From a virus, in the IMG/VR virus record IMGVR_UViG_3300043410_001140, positions 1-61,423 of that record: 61,423 bases of DNA; one strand, 5' to 3'. Shown one piece after another: positions 49,468-57,320 of the stretch; position 1 is the stretch's first letter, and the number at the start of each line of letters is the position of its first letter. The position numbers and the translations under genes were made by a program. The notes under the pieces are model-generated. The model had not been told where the DNA came from and did no database searches. It was given only the letters and a program-made list of their open reading frames with translations.

Positions 49468-49603
49468 TCAGCTCCTTGATTGTTTCGTATCTGTCAAATA
49501 CATCGTTTTCCAAGTCATCTACTTTTTCTTGAAGCTGCCTAATGCTATGCAGAGCATCCGAAAGTTCTTGTTCAAGTTCTTCTACTTGTGCTGCTAACGA
49601 CAT
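49382..49603 (-). CDS. Coiled-coil protein
   Basis: A 73-residue protein from ATG 49603 behind TTGGAGAAAGC. Nearly all of it is a coiled coil (MSLAAQVEELEQELSDALH, then QLQEKVDDLENDVFDRYE), acidic and probably dimeric. Unknown role. Confidence 0.7.
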   Translation of the reverse strand: MSLAAQVEELEQELSDALHSIRQLQEKVDDLENDVFDRYETIKELSDELQYYRATFTDGEAAYAAYQRLGGGA

Positions 49604-49842
49604 GCTTTCTCCAATATGTAGAACGACCACAGCCACGCTTTGGCGTCATCTTCGTTGGTGAAGTATCGAAGTCCTCGCCCGCTGAGTAACTCAGCGTAGT
49701 AAGTCCTTAGCCCATCGGGGTCTTGTAAAACTACTTCGCCTACGATTGTCCTGCCCAATGCATAGCTTGTGTCGCATAGATACCATTGAGCGAAGCCAGC
49801 CCTGTCACGGCCGCCCTCACCTGTACGCCGCCATTGCATCAT
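49594..49842 (-). CDS. Small DAKAWL-type protein
   Basis: An 82-residue protein with ATGA coupling to the VWA gene. The C-terminal motif RYFTNEDDAKAWLWSFYIL is shared with the 52684 protein (QFTDLDEAKAWIFTQA), and the N-terminus has a Trp-containing strand. The two probably form a small family that flanks the MoxR/VWA module. Confidence 0.65.
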   Translation of the reverse strand: MMQWRRTGEGGRDRAGFAQWYLCDTSYALGRTIVGEVVLQDPDGLRTYYAELLSGRGLRYFTNEDDAKAWLWSFYILEKACR

Positions 49843-50942
49843 GCGTCTAGCTCGAAATGGATGTTTTCACCATGGGGCGCTTGGACGTCGGAGGAGATAC
49901 ACCACACGACGGGATATCCGGGATCACTTCCAAAATCTGTGTAACCATCCGTAAGGCAAACAAATACCTCCGGAGCAATACCATGTTCAGCACAGTACTC
50001 AAAGCCAGCAGGCATATCAGTACCACCACCCGAGTAGAACTCCAGTTGAACTTCTTCACCACAATCGAATTCGACATGTTTTTGAACCTCGGTGTCTGTG
50101 TAGAGAACGTGAACTTTGTCAGGACGACATTGCTCGATGATTCGTGATAGGTGACCGTTGTATGCGTTCAACTCTTGGCGTGAGATAGAACCGGACACAT
50201 CGACTTGAACAACAAGCTCACCCATCTGTGGCAACTTGTCTGTGGATGGTAAGTAGTCTTCGAAGCGGCGGTTGCGGCGGCGCCATGTTTGACCTTGAGC
50301 CACGCATGCAGTCATGTGCTTTTCAAGAATGTCGTACCAAGGTGTCTTGACTTCGAGAATGTCAGCCACGATTTTTTCCAACATGCCAGACATCTTGCCG
50401 CGCATCTTGGCGGCTTGGGCAGCTTCGGCGATCTCGACTTTGATCTGACCTTCGATCTCGCGGATTTCGTCTGGGGTCAATGCTTTGCCGTTTGCGCTAC
50501 CATCACCGTAGATGATGTCGTGACCTGTACCACCAGAACCATCGGGGTTGTCGGGCAACTCGTCGTAGATTGTTTCAGTGGTCTTGTCTTTGCTGCCAGC
50601 GATGTTCACTGTGTTGGGAATGCGATCACCAACTCGGCTGTCGTCAAGCGTGTCATTGATCCAAGCGTCACCTGCGTAGTTCCACTTCTTCTTGTCGCGG
50701 TTACCGCAACGCAAAGCATGCTGGCCGATCACATGGCCAACCTCATGGCACAGACCCCAAACGATCTGGGGCACAGTCAAGCCCTCCAAGAACTTCTCGT
50801 TGTAGTAGATGTTGGCACGAGCATCGACTGCCAGTGTTGGCACTTGATCTGTTTTGATGAGCTTGCGGCGCAAAAGAATTGCGGCAAAGAAAGGGTGGTC
50901 CAAAACAATTTGTGCTTTGGCTTTTTCAAGTTTTGTTGCCAT
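49839..50942 (-). CDS. Metallopeptidase-like / von Willebrand A protein
   Basis: A 367-residue protein with a zinc-peptidase-like HEVGH (66-70) in the N-terminal domain and a C-terminal VWA-like domain with a MIDAS-type DVSGSIS (D248, S250, S252), a SGGGTDM loop and LTDGYTD. This pairing (DUF2201-type plus VWA) usually works with a MoxR-like ATPase; one lies at 52895, with a DUF3150-like gene between. It probably remodels a protein or chelatase-like target in the cell. Confidence 0.85.
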   Translation of the reverse strand: MATKLEKAKAQIVLDHPFFAAILLRRKLIKTDQVPTLAVDARANIYYNEKFLEGLTVPQIVWGLCHEVGHVIGQHALRCGNRDKKKWNYAGDAWINDTLDDSRVGDRIPNTVNIAGSKDKTTETIYDELPDNPDGSGGTGHDIIYGDGSANGKALTPDEIREIEGQIKVEIAEAAQAAKMRGKMSGMLEKIVADILEVKTPWYDILEKHMTACVAQGQTWRRRNRRFEDYLPSTDKLPQMGELVVQVDVSGSISRQELNAYNGHLSRIIEQCRPDKVHVLYTDTEVQKHVEFDCGEEVQLEFYSGGGTDMPAGFEYCAEHGIAPEVFVCLTDGYTDFGSDPGYPVVWCISSDVQAPHGENIHFELDA

Positions 50943-51270
50943 TTGCGGCCTCCAGTTTTTCGTTTACACACATTGCTACTGCTTGAGCAAAAGATACCTT
51001 CTGAACACTGATCGACTGATCTGCCTTGCGGTGCCAGATTTTGTTGTCTCCGTACCCAATGCTGCCCACCGTAACAATCGTGTCTTGGATCAGTTTGAAC
51101 GATGATGCGGGCATCATTAGACTGTGGTCAACCACTACGAACTCGCTCATTTTTTCGTTAGGCTGTTTGCCTTGTGGCTTGTATTCAATCTTGACTTCGC
51201 AGTCACGCATGATGCGCAAGATAGTTCGCGTCGATTTGATTGGCCTGAACACTAGATCAATTAATCTCAT
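50926..51270 (-). CDS. Hypothetical protein in the MoxR/VWA region
   Basis: A 114-residue protein from ATG 51270 behind GCGGAGGG. Beta-rich (DCEVKIEYKPQGKQP, SEFVVVDHSLMMPASS) with a C-terminal helix. It overlaps both neighbours slightly (the VWA gene by 17 bases). Confidence 0.65.
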   Translation of the reverse strand: MRLIDLVFRPIKSTRTILRIMRDCEVKIEYKPQGKQPNEKMSEFVVVDHSLMMPASSFKLIQDTIVTVGSIGYGDNKIWHRKADQSISVQKVSFAQAVAMCVNEKLEAANGNKT

Positions 51271-51475
51271 ATGAACCCTCCGCACCTTTTACAACTACCT
51301 TGCCTTCGCTGTCCACCGATGCGCTTGCTTTTTTGTGGGCAATAGCACCGAGAACAAACACCAGCTTGCTAGTTATGTAGTTAGATTTTGCAATGAGCTT
51401 ATGAGCTCTCCAGTTTTGCACGAGCATGATCGCATTGAAGATGATCGACAAAATCAAGAAGTCTGTTTCGTTCAT
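51257..51475 (-). CDS. Small membrane protein
   Basis: A 72-residue protein with an N-terminal hydrophobic stretch (FLILSIIFNAIMLVQNW) and a second weaker one (TSKLVFVLGAIAH), then a short charged tail. Coupled by ATGA to the upstream gene. Unknown role. Confidence 0.65.
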   Translation of the reverse strand: MNETDFLILSIIFNAIMLVQNWRAHKLIAKSNYITSKLVFVLGAIAHKKASASVDSEGKVVVKGAEGSYEIN

Positions 51476-51699
51476 TTGTTAATCCCATAGATATTGCAAA
51501 GTAACTCATCCAACTGGCGAGCATGTTTTGGAAACAAGCGAAGGACTTCGTCGCTCTGATACAAGTATTCGAGTTGAGCCCAAATTGCGTAGTCAAAGTT
51601 CCCTTCGTTGATGCATTCCTGCATCATCACTAATGTCTTGCTACGGTTGTACAGGGCATAAAGCAAGTCAAGAAGCGTTTCTTTCTCTTTCTTTTTCAT
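51472..51699 (-). CDS. Small helical protein
   Basis: A 75-residue protein, highly helical (TLLDLLYALYNRSKTLVMM, YLYQSDEVLRLFPKHARQL). Coupled by ATGA on both sides. Unknown family. Confidence 0.65.
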   Translation of the reverse strand: MKKKEKETLLDLLYALYNRSKTLVMMQECINEGNFDYAIWAQLEYLYQSDEVLRLFPKHARQLDELLCNIYGINK

Positions 51700-51815
51700 A
51701 GGAATCCAATCCGTCTGCGTGGTTGTTCAATGACCACTGGTTGAGGACGGCGCTGTGTGAGACGCGCCCTGAGTTCGAAGTACACGATGATGCTTGCCGC
51801 TTCAAGCCACCCCAT
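51696..51815 (-). CDS. 39-residue protein with hydrophobic start
   Basis: ATG 51815 lies within the last codons of the DUF3150-like gene (14-base overlap) and its stop overlaps the next start (ATGA). MGWLEAASIIVYFELRARL is amphipathic to hydrophobic and is followed by a basic Pro/Arg-rich tail. Size and coupling suggest a real small protein. Confidence 0.5.
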   Translation of the reverse strand: MGWLEAASIIVYFELRARLTQRRPQPVVIEQPRRRIGFL

Positions 51816-52680
51816 ACATACCACCCATGATCTTGGCAAACTCGTCGAACTTCTTGGCCGCTTGTTCACGCACCACAGGTGACTCACGCAACACATCTTT
51901 GTTGTCGCTGTACACGCTGATTGCACGGAGCAAAGTATTGGCCATGTCGTCCACGTCTGCATCGTTGTTGACGTTCAATGCCTTGGCACGTTTGAGCCCT
52001 TCAACCACGTTCTCCACAGCGGTGTCGCGGAAGATCGCACCCTCAGTACCGATTGGTTTGTTGAGCTTCTCGACCAAGTGTTGCAATGGCTCAAGCATTC
52101 CCTTGATGACCTCAGACCGCGCACTACGCGCCACCGTTTCCATCGACTCGTTGAATGTCTGCATGTCGTCATCGCTGATGTCAAACAGAAAGTGCTTCGC
52201 GTCAGGCAGTGGAGTGAACCGAAGATCGAACCCCATCTTGGCTTGGAACTCATCGGAAGTCGGGTAGTCTTCCAGCTTGGCACGCGAATTCGGGTTGAGA
52301 CTTCGGTGTTGCATGTCAAGTTGCACGTACTTGTCGTAGTTGGGAATGTGCAAAGACATCATGGTGTCCATCGCTTGGATGCGTTCACGCATTGCAGTTG
52401 TGTATTCCACATACTGCGTGTTGGGCAGGATGCGAGGGCCTTTGTCGATGTACGGCAGTGTGTGCGCCTTGTGGTATGTGTACACCTCAGACGCTGCAGT
52501 CATGATGCGGTTGATCGGATTCATCTTGTCACGGAACAGTTTGCTGTTGACCACGAGTGATGTGTCATCCAGTTGCTGTTGGATCACAGTCTCGGCCTCA
52601 GTATCCCGCCGTGTCAAGTTGGCGCGCCGCACCGTCAGTTTGACGAGCATCGCCTTGCTTGCAAGTGTTGTCGGTTGCAT
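51802..52680 (-). CDS. DUF3150-like protein
   Basis: A 292-residue helical protein. The N-terminus AMLVKLTVRRANLTRRDTE and the following helices resemble DUF3150, a phage and bacterial family often encoded between a MoxR/CobS-like ATPase and a VWA protein, exactly the arrangement here. Probably the third partner of the module. Confidence 0.6.
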   Translation of the reverse strand: MQPTTLASKAMLVKLTVRRANLTRRDTEAETVIQQQLDDTSLVVNSKLFRDKMNPINRIMTAASEVYTYHKAHTLPYIDKGPRILPNTQYVEYTTAMRERIQAMDTMMSLHIPNYDKYVQLDMQHRSLNPNSRAKLEDYPTSDEFQAKMGFDLRFTPLPDAKHFLFDISDDDMQTFNESMETVARSARSEVIKGMLEPLQHLVEKLNKPIGTEGAIFRDTAVENVVEGLKRAKALNVNNDADVDDMANTLLRAISVYSDNKDVLRESPVVREQAAKKFDEFAKIMGGMYGVA

Positions 52681-52683
52681 AAG

Positions 52684-52914
52684 TCAGTTTCCTTTCTCCA
52701 TTCTTGCTTGAGTAAATATCCACGCCTTGGCTTCGTCCAAGTCGGTGAACTGCATACGATCAGCAGATTCATGCATCATCCACGCTGTGTAGACGTTGCC
52801 AACCCCTGACTTCATGATGAAGCCTAGGGGGGTAGTACCATTGGTTTCGTAAAGAACCCAATCACACAGAGTGCCCTTCTTCCATTCAACCCAATTAGGA
52901 GAGGACGTTGGCAT
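52684..52914 (-). CDS. Small DAKAWL-type protein
   Basis: A 76-residue protein with WVEWKKGTLCDWVLYETN and a C-terminal QFTDLDEAKAWIFTQARME, related to the 49594 protein. It overlaps the MoxR gene by 20 bases. Unknown role; possibly an accessory to the module. Confidence 0.65.
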   Translation of the reverse strand: MPTSSPNWVEWKKGTLCDWVLYETNGTTPLGFIMKSGVGNVYTAWMMHESADRMQFTDLDEAKAWIFTQARMEKGN

Positions 52915-53899
52915 TTTTCACAGCCCACTGGACAAATGCTTTGGTGTTGACGATCTCAGGCTTGAGCTTCTTGGAGTCCAAAACACACATGACTTGGAAC
53001 TCAGCTGGCATGCGGCCAATGTATTCGCACACACGGTCAAAGTTATCCTTGCTGACACGGTGAGCAATAGCACCAGTCAACGCAAACAACACTGGCATGT
53101 CGTCAGGCACAGCAGCTTTGGCAGGATTCATCAAGATGCCGTCAATGTCAGGCAGCGATTCAAAGATGCGCTTGAAGCCTGTGTACTCAGCCGCCGCACC
53201 CTCGCCCACACAGCCAGCGATGTTGGAGTAGTACAGATCAGTGGACAAGCTGGTATCGACTTCGTTTGCCATAGCCCATGAACGTGGCGTTGGGTTGATT
53301 GTGCGGTTGGGATCGAAGTCAGACAGCATGTTGGGTCGGAAGCGCAAGAACTGCACCATTTCCACAGCGATGTTGTTGTCCAAAGCCCAATCGCACCAGT
53401 CGTCCAAGTTCTCGTCGAACATCAACGTCTGCATACGGTTGCCCAGCTTGGTGCTCATGCGAGTCGCGCCAGACTTGTCTTCGGTACGGTTACCTGTTGC
53501 AATGATGTGCAGCTTGGGATGCAACTTGAGCTCACCCGCGTATCGGTCGAGGATCACACGACACAACGGATTCTGCATGGGGATAGCAGCGTCAGACAGT
53601 TCTTCGAGAATCAATGCACAGGGCTGATCCGAACCATCGTCACGGATGCGGTAGAACTCGGATGGGGGAATCCAGCGTGAGCAATCACCGTCAGTCTTTG
53701 GCAAGCCCATGATGTCCACAGGATCGCGCAATGATGGATTGAATTCTGTGATGCGTTCTGGGGAAATGCCAAGTGACGCAACAATCTCACGAGCCAATGT
53801 TGACTTGCCGCCGCCGGGCTTGCCAATGATGTTGGGCACAAGTTGATTACCCTTGGCGAAGTTAGCGAGAACAGAAGTTTTGATGTCAGAGTATTTCAT
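52895..53899 (-). CDS. MoxR-like AAA+ ATPase
   Basis: A 334-residue ATPase taken from ATG 53899 (a TTG four codons earlier is less likely). Walker A GKPGGGKST (26-34), Walker B-like ALILEEL (E99, E100, with Glu where Asp is usual), and sensor 1 in HIIATGNRTED. MoxR/CobS-type ATPases drive metal insertion or protein remodelling with VWA partners, supplied here by the 49839 gene. Confidence 0.88.
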   Translation of the reverse strand: MKYSDIKTSVLANFAKGNQLVPNIIGKPGGGKSTLAREIVASLGISPERITEFNPSLRDPVDIMGLPKTDGDCSRWIPPSEFYRIRDDGSDQPCALILEELSDAAIPMQNPLCRVILDRYAGELKLHPKLHIIATGNRTEDKSGATRMSTKLGNRMQTLMFDENLDDWCDWALDNNIAVEMVQFLRFRPNMLSDFDPNRTINPTPRSWAMANEVDTSLSTDLYYSNIAGCVGEGAAAEYTGFKRIFESLPDIDGILMNPAKAAVPDDMPVLFALTGAIAHRVSKDNFDRVCEYIGRMPAEFQVMCVLDSKKLKPEIVNTKAFVQWAVKNANVLS

Positions 53900-53983
53900 G
53901 GTTTCTTTCAATGAGTGAATGGTTGAGTTGAAGTGAGGGGATGGTTAATTCTTCATATGCCCCTCGCATATGTTTAAGGTCGT

Positions 53984-54056
53984 GCTACTCAGCTTACAAT
54001 CCTATGGGGGAACCGAGTAGCCACAGCGTACAGTCACATTAACCAAGCTAGTACGC
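53984..54056. ncRNA. Structured intergenic element (possible RNA)
   Basis: Bases 53900-54095 contain no convincing gene. Two consecutive inverted repeats stand out: GCTACTC (53984-53990) with GAGTAGC (54015-54021), and GCGTAC (54026-54031) with GTACGC (54051-54056), plus CATATG pairs near 53954-53972. On the leftward transcript these would fold as tandem hairpins just ahead of the MoxR gene. A regulatory leader or small RNA is possible; it is not a tRNA by arm pattern. Confidence 0.4.
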
Positions 54057-54095
54057 CGTGAATGATTTCATCCCCCAAATTCGTGATAGGTGAAT

Positions 54096-54182
54096 TTACC
54101 AAAAGAGTAGGGCTACAAAGAGCAGGAGAAACCCTACACACCAGATGATTTTGAATTCAGTCAAGTCTTCAGTCGGCGGCAT
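54096..54182 (-). CDS. 28-residue membrane microprotein
   Basis: ATG 54182 overlaps the end of the first cysteine mini-protein gene by 14 bases. MPPTEDLTEFKIIWCVGFLLL continues as one membrane helix up to a terminal Trp. An AAAGG-type RBS lies upstream. It is the last gene of the early cluster before the structured intergenic element. Confidence 0.5.
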   Translation of the reverse strand: MPPTEDLTEFKIIWCVGFLLLFVALLFW

Positions 54183-54402
54183 CGAGTACCTTTCTTAGAT
54201 ATGCTGCGACTGATTCGTCGTCAGTGTTGATGAAAACGAATTGGGATTCGCCGTTATCGTCTGTGCAAGCAAGGACTTCGTAACATTCACGTCCGTCTAT
54301 TTGTGGATCGAACATGAACTCGCACCCTCTACAGTTTCGTATTACCTTGACCTTGTAGAAGATTCCGTCACGCCACACACCAGTGAGGTCAACGGGTATC
54401 AT
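54169..54402 (-). CDS. Cysteine mini-protein, array member 13
   Basis: A 77-residue protein, the last array member in transcription order. It has CRGC, then C and C (DGRECYEVLAC), and the family C-terminus (INTDDESVAAYLRKVLD). Four spaced Cys suggest a zinc knuckle. Coupled by ATGA to the upstream gene; separated from the other members by non-Cys genes. Confidence 0.72.
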   Translation of the reverse strand: MIPVDLTGVWRDGIFYKVKVIRNCRGCEFMFDPQIDGRECYEVLACTDDNGESQFVFINTDDESVAAYLRKVLDAAD

Positions 54403-54614
54403 GCCATGCGCTCATGTGCAAGTGTTCTGATTTGTGGCTCGGGGTAATCCAGCATAGCTTGCACTTGTACTAGAAAAGCATTTGGTCGTTTGTATGCGTT
54501 ATCCCTGTAATAGCCCATCAAGAATTCAAGTGCATCAGCGTGGTCAGAATTCAGCCACTTTAAGACTTGGCCTGCGTCGCTCACTATCAAGTACTGCCCA
54601 TTTTTCGCTCTCAT
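54399..54614 (-). CDS. Small protein within the array
   Basis: A 71-residue helical protein without the Cys pattern (GQVLKWLNSDHADALEFLM; ends IRTLAHERMA). Coupled by ATGA to both neighbours. The ending recalls the ERM tails of array members 1-3, perhaps by chance. Confidence 0.68.
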   Translation of the reverse strand: MRAKNGQYLIVSDAGQVLKWLNSDHADALEFLMGYYRDNAYKRPNAFLVQVQAMLDYPEPQIRTLAHERMA

Positions 54615-54862
54615 GCTTCCTCCAATCGTTTGTTCACAAAGTACGCGATGATGTGTTCTTTAGCTTCTTTGCATGTCTTGAAGCATCCGTGATACGGTGG
54701 CTCAACGCCTCTGTCTTCTGCTTCATTAGCGAACACTCTGAATTCACCCTTGCGCGTGTCATGTCTGACATACGCCAAGAGATTGTTGTCTCTGTCGAGG
54801 TAGTCCCAGAACTCATAGTAGAGTTTGCGCCGTGAGTTACGGCCATGTTTCTTCCACTTCAT
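54611..54862 (-). CDS. Small protein within the array
   Basis: An 83-residue basic protein (YYEFWDYLDRDNNLLAYVR) ending EHIIAYFVNKRLEEA, which resembles the C-terminal helix of the Cys family, but it lacks the four-Cys core. It may be a degenerate relative. Coupled by 4-base overlaps. Confidence 0.65.
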   Translation of the reverse strand: MKWKKHGRNSRRKLYYEFWDYLDRDNNLLAYVRHDTRKGEFRVFANEAEDRGVEPPYHGCFKTCKEAKEHIIAYFVNKRLEEA

Positions 54863-55095
54863 TCTTCTAACATTGAGGAAACTTCCAACGCCACCTCAAG
54901 CTCATCAACGATAGTCCACATGGACGCCATGCGTGTGTCACCCAACATGTAGTAGTGACGTTCGAATTCTTGTGGCGTTTTGAATGGCAAGCCATGAATG
55001 TTTGTGTACACGCCGGTATCGTCACTCATGCTGAATTGCATGCTTGGTTGTGCTTCATCGCGGTCAAACGTCAAACAGTAATTCCACATCATCAT
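54859..55095 (-). CDS. Small protein within the array
   Basis: A 78-residue acidic protein from ATG 55095 behind AGGAGATAC. FKTPQEFERHYYMLGDTRM and an acidic helical end. Coupled to the 51-residue gene upstream. Confidence 0.65.
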   Translation of the reverse strand: MMMWNYCLTFDRDEAQPSMQFSMSDDTGVYTNIHGLPFKTPQEFERHYYMLGDTRMASMWTIVDELEVALEVSSMLEE

Positions 55096-55247
55096 TCGTA
55101 TCTCCTGAAAGTTAATGCATGCGCCCAATCGCGGCCTGAGTCGTACGCTCGTTGCAAACCATAGTCGCCATACCATTTGGTATAGAAGCTACGGAACTCA
55201 TACATTCCATAGAAGAATGCTTTGATTCGATACCAGTCGTAGATCAT
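55092..55247 (-). CDS. 51-residue aromatic-rich protein
   Basis: Joined by ATGA overlaps on both sides. MIYDWYRIKAFFYGMYEFR, then FYTKWYGDYGLQRAYDSGR: remarkably rich in Tyr, Phe and Trp. No family recognised. Confidence 0.65.
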   Translation of the reverse strand: MIYDWYRIKAFFYGMYEFRSFYTKWYGDYGLQRAYDSGRDWAHALTFRRYE

Positions 55248-55519
55248 TCGACTTTCTCCCCGTTGAATTCAAGGTAACAAGTTGTCCACTTGTATTGCGT
55301 TTGTTTGCGTAGGTATGCCCTAGCGTCGTGTTCTTTGGCGAAGAGATTACGCCAAGGTTTCCATTCGGAGTTGCCTTCGTTACCCCATGAGGTAAAGACA
55401 ACCACGCACCAAGGTTTGTCCACTTTCTTCTTGCGCCCTTTGGGTGCTACGACTTTGGCATCAGTCTGCCCAAGGCGTTTGGATTTGTACTTGTTAACTT
55501 CCTCGCGGTAGTCACTCAT
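55244..55519 (-). CDS. Small protein within the array
   Basis: A 91-residue protein with a basic N-terminal half (KVVAPKGRKKKVDKPWCVV) and a globular half containing LFAKEHDARAYLRKQTQY, reminiscent of the DAKAWL motif. Coupled on both sides. Confidence 0.65.
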   Translation of the reverse strand: MSDYREEVNKYKSKRLGQTDAKVVAPKGRKKKVDKPWCVVVFTSWGNEGNSEWKPWRNLFAKEHDARAYLRKQTQYKWTTCYLEFNGEKVE

Positions 55520-55755
55520 CCTGCTTTCTCCAATCGTTTCTTAACGTACTCCGCAATACCATTTTGTGTTGCGCGTACAAAGATATAGCCTTCGAATTCC
55601 CCGCCAAGGTCGCATGGTCTACCTTGTTGCTCTTCATTTATGCAATGGGACTTATCGAACTCTGTGTGGTCAAGCTGACATCCGATGCAGTCTCCATCTT
55701 CTAACCACGGCATGGGTTTCCAATAGACACCGTTGACTTTGATCTTTGTTCTCAT
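55516..55755 (-). CDS. Cysteine mini-protein, array member 12
   Basis: A 79-residue member: CIGC, then C and C (KSHCINEEQQGRPC) and the family ending (FVRATQNGIAEYVKKRLEK). Coupled to the next and previous genes by overlaps of 1 to 4 bases. Confidence 0.75.
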   Translation of the reverse strand: MRTKIKVNGVYWKPMPWLEDGDCIGCQLDHTEFDKSHCINEEQQGRPCDLGGEFEGYIFVRATQNGIAEYVKKRLEKAG

Positions 55756-55991
55756 TACGAATACTCCAGCTTATGTGCAACGTAGTCCGCTATCCCTCGA
55801 TTGGTAGCTGGCACGAAGATGTAATCAGTTGCCATATCATCAACACACATAAGAACTGTGGATGTATTTTGGGGGCACCTGCTACTACTTTCTTTTTGTG
55901 GGAAAAAGCAACAACCAGTGCATGGTGGTATTTTATTGGTCACCTGTTTGCACAGATAGTAGTCACGTGTGCCGATGCGTTTTCGTTTCAT
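55755..55991 (-). CDS. Cysteine mini-protein, array member 11
   Basis: A 78-residue member from ATG 55991 (TGATG overlap with member 10). MKRKRIGTRDYYLCKQV, CTGCCFF, then CP and C, ending VPATNRGIADYVAHKLEYS. It is the closest relative of member 10; the two share the start and end almost exactly, so they are a recent duplicate pair. Confidence 0.78.
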   Translation of the reverse strand: MKRKRIGTRDYYLCKQVTNKIPPCTGCCFFPQKESSSRCPQNTSTVLMCVDDMATDYIFVPATNRGIADYVAHKLEYS

Positions 55992-56242
55992 CACGAATAC
56001 TCCAGCTTGTGTGCAACGTAGTCAGCCAGTCCCTGCTTGGTCGCTGGCACGAAGATGTAATCTGTTAGCAAGTCGGTTTCAATTTCTTGGCATAACATTG
56101 TTGTGTCGGCTCTGGTTGGACATTTATTGCTCCCATTTTCTCGAAGCCCAAGGAAAACACAACCTTCGCAGATGTCCATGTTGTCGTTGTCTACCTGTTT
56201 GAGCAAGTAGTAGTTGCGTGTGCCGATGCGTTTTCGTTTCAT
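55991..56242 (-). CDS. Cysteine mini-protein, array member 10
   Basis: An 83-residue member: MKRKRIGTRNYYLLKQV, CEGCVF, CP, C, and the ending VPATKQGLADYVAHKLEYS identical in plan to member 11. ATGA coupling upstream. Duplicate of member 11. Confidence 0.78.
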   Translation of the reverse strand: MKRKRIGTRNYYLLKQVDNDNMDICEGCVFLGLRENGSNKCPTRADTTMLCQEIETDLLTDYIFVPATKQGLADYVAHKLEYS

Positions 56243-56472
56243 CCTGCTTGCTCCAATCGTCTAATAACATAGGCGGCTATGGCCTCGGGATCGTCCAAAA
56301 CAAACACGGGTGAATCACTTTCACACGCAGCCAACTCGTTTCTGTCAGCACAATCTTTGCCCCCTGATGGAATTAGTGAGCATCCAAAGCATCGGCCAGC
56401 TATTATTGACGGCATCGCTTTGTAGTTTTTCCCTTCGTACACCAATATGTCTCCGACTTCATGCAGTATCAC
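56239..56472 (-). CDS. Cysteine mini-protein, array member 9
   Basis: A 77-residue member: Tyr-rich start (GKNYKAMPSIIAG), CFGCSL, then KDCADRNELAAC and the ending DDPEAIAAYVIRRLEQA. Coupled by ATGA. Confidence 0.75.
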   Translation of the reverse strand: MILHEVGDILVYEGKNYKAMPSIIAGRCFGCSLIPSGGKDCADRNELAACESDSPVFVLDDPEAIAAYVIRRLEQAG

Positions 56473-56669
56473 AGCGTCACCTCTGCATGGATGTACTCGA
56501 CTTCATAGCCCAGCGCCAAGATGTGCTTGACTGTGGCCATTGTCAGAGTCTTTGTGCCTGCGATTGCCGCAAACAGTTTGGCCTCGTTGTTATGTGGGTA
56601 CAGCGCTTGACTGCCGTAGTTTTGTTTGACCTTGAGTTGTACAAGTTTGTCCATGATGTTTCCGATCAT
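56469..56669 (-). CDS. Small conserved phage protein in the array
   Basis: A 66-residue protein of a different type: KVKQNYGSQALYPHNNEAK, GTKTLTMATVKHILALGYE. This matches a small conserved phage protein seen in many genomes, function unknown. It interrupts the Cys run but stays coupled by ATGA. Confidence 0.72.
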   Translation of the reverse strand: MIGNIMDKLVQLKVKQNYGSQALYPHNNEAKLFAAIAGTKTLTMATVKHILALGYEVEYIHAEVTL

Positions 56670-56893
56670 CTGTTGGCTTCGTCTAACCGTCTGACCACAG
56701 CGACAACCGCCAATGCGTCAGATGCTTCTATGAATGTTTTGAACCACGGCGACCGGTATCCAAGTGCGCATGCTCGATAGAAGCCTTCGTATTTTTCAAC
56801 CCACATATATAAGTAGTTGTCTTGGTTATCGAATGCGTCCACAACATCCACTTTTAAGATGCCACTGAGTCGCACGTTCTCTTTGAAAATCAT
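56666..56893 (-). CDS. Small protein in the array
   Basis: A 75-residue protein (GILKVDVVDAFDNQDNYLY; ends ALAVVAVVRRLDEANR, loosely like the family C-terminus) but without the Cys core. Its ATG is preceded by CACCTATC, a motif repeated elsewhere on this strand. Confidence 0.65.
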   Translation of the reverse strand: MIFKENVRLSGILKVDVVDAFDNQDNYLYMWVEKYEGFYRACALGYRSPWFKTFIEASDALAVVAVVRRLDEANR

Positions 56894-56904
56894 GATAGGT
56901 GGCC

Positions 56905-57111
56905 TTATCCCAGTTTTTCTTTGACGTATTCTGTAATGTCTTCGGGTGTGTCTTCCACGTAGATTTCATCGTTGACACATGCTGCCTCTGTTGGGCATCC
57001 CCCAGCGTATTCAAACGCACACCCTCGGCATCCCAGTAGTTTGTTTTCGTCACCTGAGTCCAAGGCTGTGAGAACGACGTATGTTTTACCCGCAATCGTT
57101 TGGCGTTTCAT
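56905..57111 (-). CDS. Cysteine mini-protein, array member 8
   Basis: A 68-residue member from ATG 57111: QTIAGKTYVVLTAL, CRGCAF, CP, C, and VEDTPEDITEYVKEKLG. One of the most compact versions. Coupled by ATGA to member 7. Confidence 0.78.
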   Translation of the reverse strand: MKRQTIAGKTYVVLTALDSGDENKLLGCRGCAFEYAGGCPTEAACVNDEIYVEDTPEDITEYVKEKLG

Positions 57112-57320
57112 GTCATCCTTTCGTCCACGAACTTGGCAATGGCTTCGGGTGTGCTCTCGATGAAATATCCACCAACGACTTCTAGGCAGAAAAATTTTTG
57201 CGCTTCTGTGCTCATGTCTTTCGGGCATTCCCCGTCAAGAAAGTAACATGACCTACACGAAAACTTGTTTGGCGCTGTTACCAACAGGAATTCTTTGCCT
57301 TGTGTGTAGTGTTTTTTCAT
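57108..57320 (-). CDS. Cysteine mini-protein, array member 7
   Basis: A 70-residue member: KEFLLVTAPN, CRSCYF, CP, C and IESTPEAIAKFVDERMT. ATGA coupling on both sides. Confidence 0.78.
   Translation of the reverse strand: MKKHYTQGKEFLLVTAPNKFSCRSCYFLDGECPKDMSTEAQKFFCLEVVGGYFIESTPEAIAKFVDERMT

Noticed and set aside
53984-54056. A tRNA gene
   Set aside because: The hairpins do not have the lengths of acceptor, D, anticodon and T arms and lack the GGTTCGAATCC-type T loop.
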